Part shown: positions 11,649 through 22,160 of the stretch, in pieces | How positions within the stretch are numbered: the stretch's first letter is position 1 | Layout: each line of letters begins with the position of its first letter | NCBI GenBank assembly: GCA_000310025.1 | Contig: FN649729.1 | Coordinates: 5,278,108 to 5,307,559 of the forward strand | Source: Ectocarpus siliculosus | Taxonomy: Eukaryota > Sar > Phaeophyceae > Ectocarpales > Ectocarpaceae | DNA length: 29,452 nt | Reading direction: 5' to 3' | The notes under the pieces: generated by a model | Database searches by the model: none | Told to the model about the DNA's origin: nothing | Seen by the model: the letters and a program-made list of their open reading frames with translations, nothing else | Position numbers and translations under genes: made by a program

Positions 11649-13281
11649 TGCTGCCGCAGGACACGTATTGTAACTGTAGACTATAAGCCGATCGCTGTGA
11701 CTCTTTACTTGCACTGAAGAACGTTGTCACTTTTTCCTTCCTGCTGGCCATCGAACACACGCAATCGTAGCGGACAGCCGAGCTCTCGTTCATGGCTACC
11801 ACCAAAGTAAGATTCTGGCCGTGTTACGTACGCTCCCGTGCGCGGTTGTGTGGACACACGAACATACACATCGGCTGACGGGAATGGCCTACCAACGTCC
11901 ATGTATGTCTGCTGTAGGGATGCCTTCTGCGGCCCCCCCCCAAATCCATTTGAAAAGAGTGCACGAACGGACCATCATCCTGCATCATCCCTGCCATAGA
12001 GAGCACGCACTCCGCTCGCTCCATACATACTCCTGGGCAATCCACTGGGCTGTGTCGCGACAAACGAAGGTGTGCTAGGCAGGTAGTTGGTTCTTTGGTG
12101 GTGGTGAGTGTACGTTTTGCGGGAGAATAAATGTCCACACACAGCAGCACCATTTGGCGGCTCAACTGGATTGCAGCCGCACCGATGCCTCCTAGACTGC
12201 TGTTGCTGTGTGGCGGCTGTGTAGCTGTTGTGCGACACTGAAGCACGCTGAATATCCGCGAAGGCTACTGCTGTGGTCGTGATAGTTTGCACCTGTCTGC
12301 ATGTGGAACTGAGCGAGAGCTATGTAGCAAGGAACGCGACCTGAATTATACACCCGCCCGCCAGGACGTGATTCTCTTCTGGAACATAACACCCCCCCTT
12401 CGGCACCGGAGTATGCATACTTGTACGCTTCCTTGAGATGACTTCCCATGACAACAATAGCTACACGCACTACGAACAACGATACCAGCAGCAATCAAAT
12501 CATGTCCTCATCAAATAATCAGTTCTCGGCCTCGAAAGCGAGGAAAGTTCTCTCAGAATGGCGCACATGATGTGTAAGCAATAGAGCTGGTGTTGCACAG
12601 AATGATGTCACCCATTTCGCAATAACTTCAACACCTAGCGTCCATGTGGTATCTATGTATCTATTGGGTCGGACGGGCACTCTTTCTCTGATGCAATGTA
12701 CCAGCAGCAGTACAAAGTCGAGAGTAACCGGCGCATTGCTGACGCTGCCGAAGCGTGGTTGTTAACTACTGTGGCGTTATCGGTCCTATCGTGTGCCGTT
12801 GGCGACGCTTGTCCGCTGTGAAGTTAAAGTACAATGGCAACACAATGATTATTTGCTTGTGTCTCGAGCCCACGTTCAGTTGGACACACGATCAGAAATC
12901 ATTCCGTCTACACAATATCTACCACGAACTCAGGTGTGTGTGACCCCGGCTCATACGTACGAAAATATACATGTGCCGAAAAGGTGTAGTAGAGCGGAGC
13001 CAAATGAGATGGTACCGGACACGCGAACACACGGCGGTGCTACCAGCACCAGCACCGGCGGTGTATGCGCATTGTGTCTGATAAAGATGAAGCATTGTTC
13101 TGCTGCTGTACTGTAGAAAGAAAATTCTTGATGGAGCTAGTACGATCGGCGACTGTCCGAAATCAGGCAGCGAGCCTTCCCCCCCATGGGTGGGACAGTA
13201 GTAGGTTGCTGGGCACGCAGAAAAACATTTTTCAACTCTCGGGGCTAGGACCTTGGGCAAGGTTGCTTCACCTCCAGAGAC

Positions 13282-13440
13282 TACCGTGTGTTACATACGT
13301 ACCCTACGCCAATCTCCAAAGCTCGGTCATAGTTTGCAGCAAGAACAGCGGCAGTGGGGAAAAAGAAGGTGTTTGACTTCTCCATCCGAGCTTTGAAAAT
13401 CGGCCCAGGGGATGTGGTGTGTTGCACTAGCGACAGTACG
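13282..13440. mobile_element. Eroded MITE-like element related to 17836-18056
   Basis: The 19 bases CGAGCTTTGAAAATCGGCC at 13387-13405 are identical to part of the right arm of the better-preserved element at 18002-18056, followed by a diverged GGGG.TGTG tract. About 60 bases upstream, CCAAAGCTCGG at 13318-13328 lies in opposite orientation and matches the corresponding part of that element's left arm. The outer arm portions are strongly diverged, so the boundaries given are approximate. I infer an old, partly decayed family member. Confidence 0.5.
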
Positions 13441-13613
13441 ATTGGTTGCTTATCGTTGGTGTCTCATGTGCGCTTTCCTTGTCGAAAAAGGGTACGAGTC
13501 TCCCCCGAGGCAACGAGAAGGAACTAATACAATTACCACCGGCCGCTTTCACGGAAGCCTTTCACCCCCTGCGTACACCGCCGCAGAACCTTGCCAGCAT
13601 CACGACTGACTGT

Positions 13614-13647
13614 CCTATCCTACCCTATCCTATCCTACCCTATCCTG
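13614..13647 (+). repeat. TATCC/TACCC short tandem repeat
   Basis: A CCTATCCTACCCTATCC-type run repeats five-base TATCC or TACCC units several times. It is an interspersed microsatellite-like tract without flanking gene signals. Confidence 0.75.
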
Positions 13648-14149
13648 CGTTCCGTTTCATCACATTGGCCTCTATGACACACATGAAAGACGTGCCGCCT
13701 TCACCCCAGCAGCATGGCAGTGGCATCAATGTCGCGTAGGGACCACCTCCGATCCACCCGAGAGAGAAGGTCGAAACCCCTCGTGGCTGCTTTTTTCCCT
13801 CCCGATGATCGATTTTTTGTACAGCGCCCGCACAAAACAACTCGGCTGTTGAGAAATGGACAACGGCAGTAGCCTCGAAATTCTCAGAATCTTGGAACCT
13901 GAGCGCCATTTGTGAGCTCGGTTATGAGCCCCTACTCTATAGCCTATATAACGGCCATTGGTCACATGACCCTAGGAATACGGTAAGAACCTCGGTCTAG
14001 GCGAAAAGTAGAGGCTCTTGAGTGCGGGCGTTGACTGCGCGGTGCTTGATTTGCTTTTTCCCGTCCATGCTCTTTTCGACCCGCGCGTAACGCCTGCTGT
14101 TTGTTTTCGGGAAAAATTGAAAGGTCCTGCCCGTGCCGCGAAATCTCCG

Positions 14150-16283
14150 ATGGGCAAGGGAGGGAAGGCCGCCGCAGCGGCGGCGGCGGCCGCGGCGGCA
14201 GCGGCGGAGGAGACGTCCTCGAGGGTGGGACCTAACGTGGTCCACGGAGTGCGCGTGACGCTAGCCTACCTCGTGCTGTACTATTGCTTCATTATTGCGC
14301 AAGGGTCCATGAAGCGGAAGCTGCGCGCGTACAACGCCGCACATGGCAAGAAGGTAGAAAAACGCTCGTGAGTCTTGCGCTGCTTCTTATCCTCCACCGC
14401 TCGCTGTGAATTTTGTTTTGCTTCGCAGGTAGAAGTAGAAAAATTGTGGATTGTGGTGGTATATACAGTTTGAAATCGTTTTTTTTTATTGTGGATTCGT
14501 ATCTGTGGACACGGATGACTTGTCGTCCTAATATCCACCAAACGAAAAGGTTAATATTCGCCATAAGGTCCTACAAGTATACTGTACTACGTAGGCTGGA
14601 TGCACCATACATTGTATTCGTTGTTCTTTTTCCAACGCTCCCCCCCCAAAAAATTTAGTATATCCCATGTTTGTTCCCCGATAGTGTTCGTTGTTCATGT
14701 AAGAACATTCAGTATTAAAAACGATGTGGTCATATGTGTTTTGTGTGCGTGACGCTCCTGACTCAGTTCGACCGCTACTTCAGCCGAGATCGGAAAATGT
14801 TGGGGTGGGATCGAACAGTGGGTAACATGCTGGAGCAGATGGGGCCCTTCCTGTCTCTGTTTTGGTCGAACATCTGGCTCTCGCCGTACGGAGGACTGCC
14901 GCACGCGTACATCGCAGCTCTAGGGTGGCTGTATGTCCTGCTTCGATCCTTTTATCCGGTGAGCAGCGCTCGAATCATCTATCTGTGACTGGCTTGTGTG
15001 CTGGCCAAGAATCTTATCATGTCAATTCTCCGTGGCTATTGTTACCCGTGTTGTGCGGTTGGTCAGATGGGCGTTACGGAGACTATCGCGGCCGGAACTC
15101 GGGAAGTTGATCAAATCTTGGCCGTTAGTCGCAATGCCTCATTTGTTTCCCTTCCCGTGTTGAATGGGCTAATGACAGTGTTCCTTGCAGGATACATCTT
15201 TTCTTGCAATATCTTGTATGCAAACCCATTGGTGTATTGCACCTTCCCACACGTGCACCTTTATTGTAAGTCGTTTATTGTCTGTCTTTTCATGTGTCTT
15301 GTACCTTCCCATGGTACATTTTTCATGTGCTGTCCGTTTGCATGCATCTAGGGATTCAACGTAGTGCTCTTGCAGTCCTATATAGTGCATTTTTTTTGCT
15401 GTGTTTGTTGAGAATTTCATTCTCCCGCTTTCCTTACTCTTCTCCCTCCTGCTTTGTACCTTTCTTGGCCACTGTTGTGTGGCGCGTGCAGATGTTGTGG
15501 TTTGCCGGAGGAGGGGGGTCGGGGGGCACGTCCCCCACCATCTGGAGAGTGACGATGCCCATGTAAGCATCACATGTCGATGCACCCTTTGGTCTAACAC
15601 GTACCGTGGAAACGTTGAGCGTGCGATTATTACGTTGGCCTACTTTGCACGGTTGGGGTACCCATGCTTCAGGACAGCAGGCTCAAGGGGTCTTCCGAAA
15701 TGGCTTGTAGAGGCTCGTTGGCCTTAGGTTTTGGGAAGGAAGGAAATGTTGCCGTCGTCTTGACGGGCGGCAATTTTCCCGGCACGTTGTTCTGCTTTTG
15801 GATGTTTTTACCAAATGACGGCGACCTGCTGGGTGAAAGATCACCGGTGAATGGTGAGCTGGCTCAGCCTTTTTACAAATCGACCCATGGCGGGCTTCTG
15901 TTGTAGCAACGCTTTCGTGAAGGATTAGGCTAACCTGTGGCCACGGGTGGCTTATGTATGATGATGAGCCCTGGGGGCCACAGATCTAGCAAGATGACTA
16001 CGTGTAGCAGCAGTCTAACGCTTTGCGCGACATTGGAGGTTGCTTCGTATTACTGGATGGTAAGTAGATATAATCGAGGCTAAGCATGCGCACCGGGCGA
16101 GTACCTCCGCGCCTTGGACCACCTTGTAGTGTAGCGTAGCAGGAGTTGTTCAGGGCAGGCGCTGCCTACGCTATTAGCTAGCTGACGTCTTCGTTGCATG
16201 TCTAACATTTTTCTGTCCTCACCAGGTACGTGATCATCCTGGTGTTTGCCGTTAACTCGGCAATCGTCATCTACGGTGCATGA
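14150..16283 (+). CDS. MAPEG-family membrane protein
   Basis: Exons: 14150-14353, 14767-14958, 15492-15562, 16226-16283, giving 174 residues. Junction phases are 0, 0 and 2; the last split codon becomes Met156. MAPEG proteins are small four-helix ER membrane proteins, many acting as glutathione transferases or in eicosanoid metabolism. Visible features: a 13-alanine tract (residues 7-19); a first helix VRVTLAYLVLYYCFIIA (34-50); a cytosolic loop ending DRTVGNMLEQMGPFLSLFW (83-101), the usual Asn/Glu-containing family motif; a helix HAYIAALGWLYVLLRSFYP (114-132); a Gly-rich turn (138-144); and a last helix YVIILVFAVNSAIVIYG (157-173). The subfamily cannot be decided. The ATG has a good context (CCGATGG) and precedes a short basic start, MGKGGK. 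A possible extra 75-base exon in intron 2 is reported separately. Confidence 0.87.
15191..15265 (+). other. Possible optional 75-base exon in MAPEG intron 2
   Basis: This block has a good acceptor (TTCCTTGCAG) and a consensus-like donor (GTAAGT), and its length is a multiple of three. In the phase imposed by the flanking MAPEG exons it is open but gives a peptide unlike the family; the more plausible-looking frame is out of phase. The MAPEG fold is continuous without it. It could be a rarely included cassette, a decayed exon or chance. Confidence 0.25.
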
Positions 16284-17300
16284 CTCGCGAACGAAGAACG
16301 GTGTGGGCAACTGCTGTGGTTGATCGCCGTCAGTGATACAGCGGGGCTATGGGGATGCGCTTGTAACGAAATGGCGAGAGAGAGGGATGAGGTTGATTGC
16401 AGGTCTGGCGCCAACTTTGCCGCGGGCATCATTGCATGTAACGACCTTGATCAACATCAAACCGCCGAAAATGGCGCTAATGGACGGCTTTGCGATGAAT
16501 TTGCCATGCATAGCGGAAAGCAGCGAGTGCTATTCCGGTAGGAGGGTGTTGGCGAGGTCTCCGCGTGCGTCACCCTTCGCTTTTAGCTGCACCGCGAAGA
16601 AGCTTGATACCGGTCATCTCGCGGGCAACGAAATGACTGGAAATGAAACTGATGGTACCATGTATGATAGGAATTTGCCCCGCCGCCAACAGAGTGATCT
16701 TTGGCCGTGCAATGATGGTGGTCTGAGAGACAAGGATGTCGAGGGTCGGGACTGAGCGGTAGGCCTCAACCAACCGTTCGCACTGTTGTAACAATACTGT
16801 AGACCTTCAACCGCTTGAACCGGGCATGTCATGGAACTATTACACGTATTGTACGGATGGTGCAACATCATTGATTTTGGTGGTGGGGTGCTTGAGGGTT
16901 TAAGCTTTTACGATCGTACGCTGTACATAGTGTGGGATATCGTGTTCCCCCCGCAATGTCTCATTATTGGTGATCATTTCCCTACCGTAAGGTTTTTGTT
17001 TTACTTTTCTTGTAGTCGGAAGTTGTGGGCGCTGTCGCATTGCAAGCTAAGTTTCCTTCCGGTAGAATGGTGGTGTGTTTCTCCGGTCTACACAGCAGTA
17101 CGCGGATTCCCCCATAAGTGGTGTCAGCAAGTAGAGCGCAAGCTACCCGTACAACAGTGAGTGGCAGTAGCATCCGCAGCCATTGCAGGCCACGTGACGC
17201 ACGTTAACGGCCGCGGTGGAGCAGTTTCAACGAACTTCCCTTGTGCAGTCTAATAGCGACATCGCTCGTTTCCACCCGCCACCCTGTGCACACAATATCA

Positions 17301-17323
17301 CCCCCCCCCCCCCCCCCTCCCCC
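17301..17323 (+). repeat. Poly(C) tract
   Basis: Seventeen consecutive C residues, then a single T, then five C. It resembles the C/G runs that end the dispersed repeats elsewhere in the window, but no copy of that repeat is recognisable next to it. Confidence 0.9.
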
Positions 17324-17672
17324 GAGATTTCAGTAGTACCTGCTACCTTTTGAAGGCTTGTGGGGGCGGTTGGGTCCAACTTGTTCTCTTCGGTATGCCT
17401 CTGTGCAGAATTGTCCTCATCCTCCACAGATGTTGGGTGTAGAGGTTGGGTGCCCTTTATGAAGGACATCTCCACGTTGCCGTCCCCAACTGTTTTCGAG
17501 ACCTCTTCTTGGTTGCTAGAATAGAAGCAAAGGGGAGGCTTTGGGGTTTACCGGAACCTGACCGGCTGCCGGCGGGTCGATGCTCTTCTTGACAGGATGT
17601 TGACTGTGCGTGATGACGCGAGAGTGCGCCACGAACACCACGTCATCGTCCACGTGTGTGTTTTTTATTGTA

Positions 17673-17729
17673 AGCATCGACCGCGCTAACCGGCTGACCA
17701 ATGAAAAGACGTCAGTCTCAGTGCGGTTG
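17673..17729 (+). repeat. 57-base direct repeat, copy 1
   Basis: Matches 18547-18603 at 55 of 57 positions (AGCATCGACCGCGC.. to ..CAGTGCGGTTG). Weaker similarity extends a further 20 bases or so upstream (GTGTGTTTTTTATTGTA versus GTGTGTTGTTACTATT). Read on the minus strand, both copies give a shared open segment, NRTETDVFSLVSRLARSML, in different contexts. Confidence 0.85.
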
Positions 17730-17835
17730 GGTGTGTCTGTCTTCAACACCCGTGAATGCTGTAGGTAGTAGCACGCGCCCGTCGTCAAAAGCAAATAGTG
17801 GTGCTCATACAGACCTCATGAGATACGGCAGCGTC

Positions 17836-18056
17836 TACCGTATATGACACAAGATAACACACCCCCTGGACCGATTTCCAAAGCTCGATTACTCCACGAC
17901 GAAGAGGATGCACAAACAAAACGATACATTTTCGAAAATTTCTCGACGAGACGATTCCAACGCTGCAGTTTTCGGCGCCGTGACTCTTCCTGCTGTTGAG
18001 AAATCGAGCTTTGAAAATCGGCCAAGGGGGTGTGTTATCTTGTGTCATATACGGTA
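17836..18056. mobile_element. MITE-like non-autonomous element with 55-base terminal inverted repeats
   Basis: The left arm (17836-17890) is the reverse complement of the right arm (18002-18056) with only three mismatches in 55. The interior is 111 bases and has no coding potential. Outer ends read TACCGTATATG.. and ..CATATACGGTA, so a TA target duplication flanking CCGTATATGACACAAG termini is possible, as for Tc1/mariner-type elements. The superfamily is inferred from the TA alone. A decayed relative is at about 13282-13440. Confidence 0.8.
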
Positions 18057-18546
18057 TACTGCTGTTGCACATCAACAGCAACAACAACTGTCTGTTCCAT
18101 CCCGGCGACTGGCACGGTTTCTCTCCACCGGATGTGTAGTGTAGAGACCCCGCGGTTCATAAACAACACATGACCAATGTAATGCACAGTAACGGCACTC
18201 TTTTTTGTTGCCGAATGCCCCACTTGGACCCTCTACCATTCTCGTTGGTGCGCAGCCTTTGGCACACACACACCGCTGGCACATCTGCCCGCGTTTCGTC
18301 CTCAAACCGGCAGGTTTGCCGAAAGATCTTGTTTTCTCAGGAGGAACACGTACACTACATACGTAACTCTAGGTTCTACAGGAGGAAATTAAGACTTTAC
18401 TTGCAGTATTAGTTTGAGATATTGCCAACGCGGTATGTTGGCAAAGATCCATTGGCCTTGCACGTACCCAACAGACGTCCACAAATCGTCTACATACTAT
18501 TCGTGGGGGTCCTGTATGTTGCATAATCTTGTGTGTTGTTACTATT

Positions 18547-18603
18547 AGCATCGACCGCGCCAACCGGCTGACCAATGAAAAAACGTCAGTCTCAGTGCGG
18601 TTG
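18547..18603 (+). repeat. 57-base direct repeat, copy 2
   Basis: Second copy of the repeat at 17673-17729, same orientation, 874 bases downstream, differing at two positions (T/C and G/A). The MITE-like element lies between the two copies. They could be ends of one larger element or two members of a short dispersed family. Confidence 0.85.
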
Positions 18604-19194
18604 AAAACACAGAACACTTCTAAATGCCATTAACTGGGACCCCGTGAGGGGGCGGCATGTTGTTGGTGTATCCACGATCGATGAGGGACGCGCGAGTTTG
18701 CGACATTTTGCCCACACCCATGGCAAATAATACGTGTGACCCTGAAGAGAGTGGCCCAACACGCGTATTGCTACCGCAGTGAATGCAGCATCCATCACGC
18801 ACCGATGTCCGACGTTGAATCGTCGCCAGTGTGCTGCTACTGCGTTTGGTGGTGCCGACCTCCTCATTAACTACCCGTGTTGCGTTTCTACGTTTTTGCC
18901 TCAACAGGTGTATGCGCGCCGTCCCCGGTCTTCGCTGAAACGGTCGCAGGCCTCACCAGTTCCGTATGAACACCCCGCTCTCGACTCGACATGCCCGCGC
19001 ACTCCTGGACGGTCAGCAACATCATCGTCAGAGTGTCACAGCCACTGAGTTGCGGAGCAAAGAGAGATAGAGCTTTATTGCATCTATTTATTGCCTCGCT
19101 GATAGGCGTGCAGAGGACTGGCCTTGTCTGGCACTTCTGCGAAACACCAGGCTGCTGCTACTATTGTACAGCAAGTCTTTCTAGATGTTCCGGG

Positions 19195-19339
19195 TGCCTA
19201 GTCGAGGGGGCAGCAGAGACCCCATTCTCCCTCATAGCGGGAATGGCCGGAGCGGAGGGGGGGGGCTGTACGGCAGGGCCAGGTCAAGCCCGAAGGCAGC
19301 TTTGTCCAAGTCTTTTATCGCAACGATGGTGTGGGCATT
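19195..19339 (+). other. Exon-like open block, unplaced
   Basis: An open frame containing SRGGSRDPILPHSGNGRSG and SSPKAALSKSFIATMVWAL ends exactly at a strong donor (TTG|GTGAGT) in phase 0, with a possible acceptor (GTGCCTAG) just upstream near 19200. The tail looks like the start of a membrane helix. No partner exon was found with certainty, although the first exon of the charged-protein gene accepts phase 0. It may be an upstream exon of that gene, a separate gene fragment or chance. Confidence 0.25.
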
Positions 19340-20726
19340 GGTGAGTGTTGTTGCAAAAGATAATCTGCTGCTGTGTCTGCTGTACTGCTGTGGTCTACAC
19401 ATACCCCCACATGGTTTCAAGAAGTTTTCAAAAGCGGTGGGTCGGTTGACTTTGCTTCTCAACCGATCGTTGGACAATCTTCGATGCATCTACTGCGGTA
19501 TGCTACCTTCGACGACGAACAACCCCTTCTTTGCACCCATCGACTTCTTGCATGCCTGCCAGCTGCTGCTTTGCTCTCTTGGATCCATTCCGCAAGGCGT
19601 TATTTGCGAATATTTCCACCTCGCTCTTGTTTGGTGTCCGAGCGAGCACTGCAATGTGTGCATACCATTCCACGTAATCTCCCCGCATACACACCCATGC
19701 ACCCGCGCTCTACCCTACCCTAACCTGTAGCTGGTAGCCTACTCTGTTGAGCATTCTTGTTGTGGTGCAAACGGGTGTCGTTGGCACGTGCCACGATCTA
19801 ATGCATCAACGATCGTCGAGGTGATCATTGTTGACTACCATCCAGTCTGGTCATAAGACTACTGCTTGCTGTGTATCGTCGAGAGAACTCACCCCCGCTA
19901 AGATGATATGTCCACGTGTCTGCTGCAGTGTACCGCTGTGCACGACTACACAGACCTTTAACGGCATTTGTTTGACCTCTACACTCTGCAGACGGCACAG
20001 CAACCAATAACACAACAGAGACCTACACGCCGCTTGCAGCCCCCACATGATGAACGATTCTCCATGCGGAAGTGTGTGCCTCCATTGTCTACTCGGGACT
20101 CATGTAACGACCGAATTTCTCTGCCGCACGTGGACGGGTCTATCTTGAGTACTCCCATGGTGCTGCTTCCACCACATGCCGTGGTAATAGTAAACTCTAG
20201 CAACATTTCCTGTGTTCCAGCATGCGTCTCCTCCGTCTGAGAGAATATGTTTTTTGTCTAGCGGACAGTCTTCGGATCGTTCGGTCCGTACCGAGCGCTT
20301 GAGCAAGGAATGGAGGGTTCGGTTTTAACGATATTGTAAGCACTTGGACCCTACCGAAATTATAGCCTGTGTGAAGTCCTGTTTGTTTCCCCACTGATGA
20401 TGCTGATACGGGCTGCGCGATGATGAATATGGTACAGCGTTTCCGTTCCATGTTCGTAAGAGACATCATTGTTATTCGGCAAAGAAGGCAAGAAGCCTAC
20501 TTGTACCAAGGGAAGAGAATGGATGACAACTTCTGACGAGATTTATCCAACCCTGCCTTCGCAACACGTGTTCAGAACGCGGCCGTAATGCGCGGTAGCC
20601 ATCCCTATTAATAGTGCTGCGCGTGAGATGTTTGATCTCGGCCGTACTTGCGGTTATCCTCAACACCCCCTAACCCACAACCGAACGTCTTGCCTGAGAC
20701 TTGCTTGTGGTTTCCCTGCCCTCAAG

Positions 20727-20840
20727 GTGCTGTGTTTCGCGGCGGTTCTTTGATGTCTACGTGTCTGTCGTCTCCGTTCTTGAGCTGTCAGACGACTCAA
20801 CTCTTTTCTCGGTGCTGCGGTCGTCGTAGTGGCAATGTTA
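20727..20840 (+). other. Hydrophobic exon-like block, unplaced
   Basis: After a CTCAAG acceptor-like site one frame reads RRFFDVYVSVVSVLELSDD, then STLFSVLRS, ending near a stop at about 20841. The composition recalls a voltage-sensor-type membrane segment, but there is no second segment in register and no good donor, so no function is claimed. Confidence 0.2.
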
Positions 20841-22160
20841 TCGTTCTATATATGCTGTTGTTACTGCGTTTCTTGTTTCCTGTTGAACTGGGTTCGTGTT
20901 GCTGCTGTTCAAAAATAGGGTGAGCTTTTAGTGCCATTATTTTTTTATTTGTTTTATCTGTTTTTTTTGGCATAAATGGTGTTCGCGTCGCTACAGCTTC
21001 TCCTAGTTTGTGTCCTACCATTGCAGGTTTAATCTTTCGGGCAATCACATCTCTCGCTTATTTGCTTGCATTGCACACACTTCGCTGCTCCTGTTTTCGA
21101 CTGCTATTTTTTCGCCCCAGTTGAGCATGTCGATGATCGGTGGAGGATGGGTATATTGCTCCAGAAAGATGGAGTCGACGCGGGTGCTTTGTGAGCCCGG
21201 AGGTTGCAAGATTGAGGATCTAAGGGCGGGGGAGACAACGGTGCTCATGATCCCGGTACAATACTGTTGCTGAGCATGCCGTGGCAGGGGGTCATGGCTG
21301 AGCATGAGTGTGTGGGTGAATCTTGTACGTATCCGCGGGTGGAAGTGGTGTTAATGGTGGTGATATTGAGGATGATCCTGCCAGCCAACCCACGTTGCGA
21401 TTGGTTTGTTCGTTGGTTGGTTTGTTGTATCTACTCGCGGAATTATGTTGGGTCTCATGTGCCTTTAGCTACGGCCTCGCGAACTTTATATTTCTTGTAC
21501 GTGTTTCCTGTGCGCTCTTGCGTAGAAGTATTTCGGTATTCCAACACTGCTGTAGGGCACCGTAAACGCCTGCACATACAACACTTGTGACGAATGGTGT
21601 AGCACCTCCACAAAGAATAGTTAATTTTGTTCGGGACCGCCTGAAGAACATGAAATATGAGCGCGTTGATCCGTCTCCATCACCCCCCCCCCCTGAGTCT
21701 CCGTCCACAATCATGCGGCTTGTGATGATATTATTTTGGACGACCTCTTCACGAAGACCAGCTACAACATCATGCTGTACGAGGAACGTGTGTTGTTTAT
21801 GTGTGAAATTTCGTTCCTTCTGCATAGAGCCTACGCGGCTGTGCTGGCCCCAGTCTTATTCTTTCACCTTTCGGTACATACTGCTCTTCGTACATATTGC
21901 GTTGTGTATTATCCAGGGTCTAATGGAGCCGGGATCAAACCTTTAGAGTGGTCAGCCCTGACTTCTCTATCTAATTGTTTGATTTCGGCTTCTATAGGTC
22001 ACACAGGGTGAAGCCCACTACGCTAACTCAACGGAAAATATTTTTGATTTTTTTTTCCTTGTCGCGGGCGGTACCATTGCCACAAGAGTGTCGTGTGATC
22101 CCACTGCACCTACTGTATCACGCCATTTTTTTGTATTCTTTCTTCCTACAGAGGCACAAG

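Larger units (their letters stand above)
10240..14149. other. Intergenic spacer, no gene recognised
   Basis: No reading frame here on either strand resembles a known family or shows chainable splice-bounded coding blocks. It includes the 3' region of the Mpo1-like gene and the promoter region of the MAPEG gene. Visible structure: a degenerate tandem duplication near 11030-11275, an ATGG run at 11352-11371, a small hairpin at 11630-11648, an eroded inverted-repeat element near 13282-13440 and a CCTATCCTACC run at 13614-13647. Confidence 0.6.
16284..22160. other. Long intergenic spacer with repeats and unplaced exon-like fragments
   Basis: No complete gene could be built in this 5.9-kb stretch. 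It holds a C tract (17301-17323), a 57-base direct repeat pair (17673-17729 and 18547-18603), a MITE-like element (17836-18056), and several splice-bounded open blocks (about 19195-19340, 20727-20840, 21121-21262, 21600-21790). These could be exons of a gene running into the charged-protein gene at 22161 or remnants of something older. Their phases did not join convincingly. Confidence 0.5.

Noticed and set aside
18620-18904. 94-residue minus-strand open frame with VGKMSQTRASLIDRGYTNN
   Set aside because: No recognisable domain, no splice context and no codon evidence; left as chance or possible transposon remnant.
19705-19732. CCCTACCCTAACC resembling telomeric repeat
   Set aside because: Only about two imperfect units; not an array.
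20727-20840. Voltage-gated channel segment (FFDVYVSVVSVLEL)
   Set aside because: Only one segment is seen, no arginine-rich S4-like helix follows and no splice partner fits; insufficient for a channel call.
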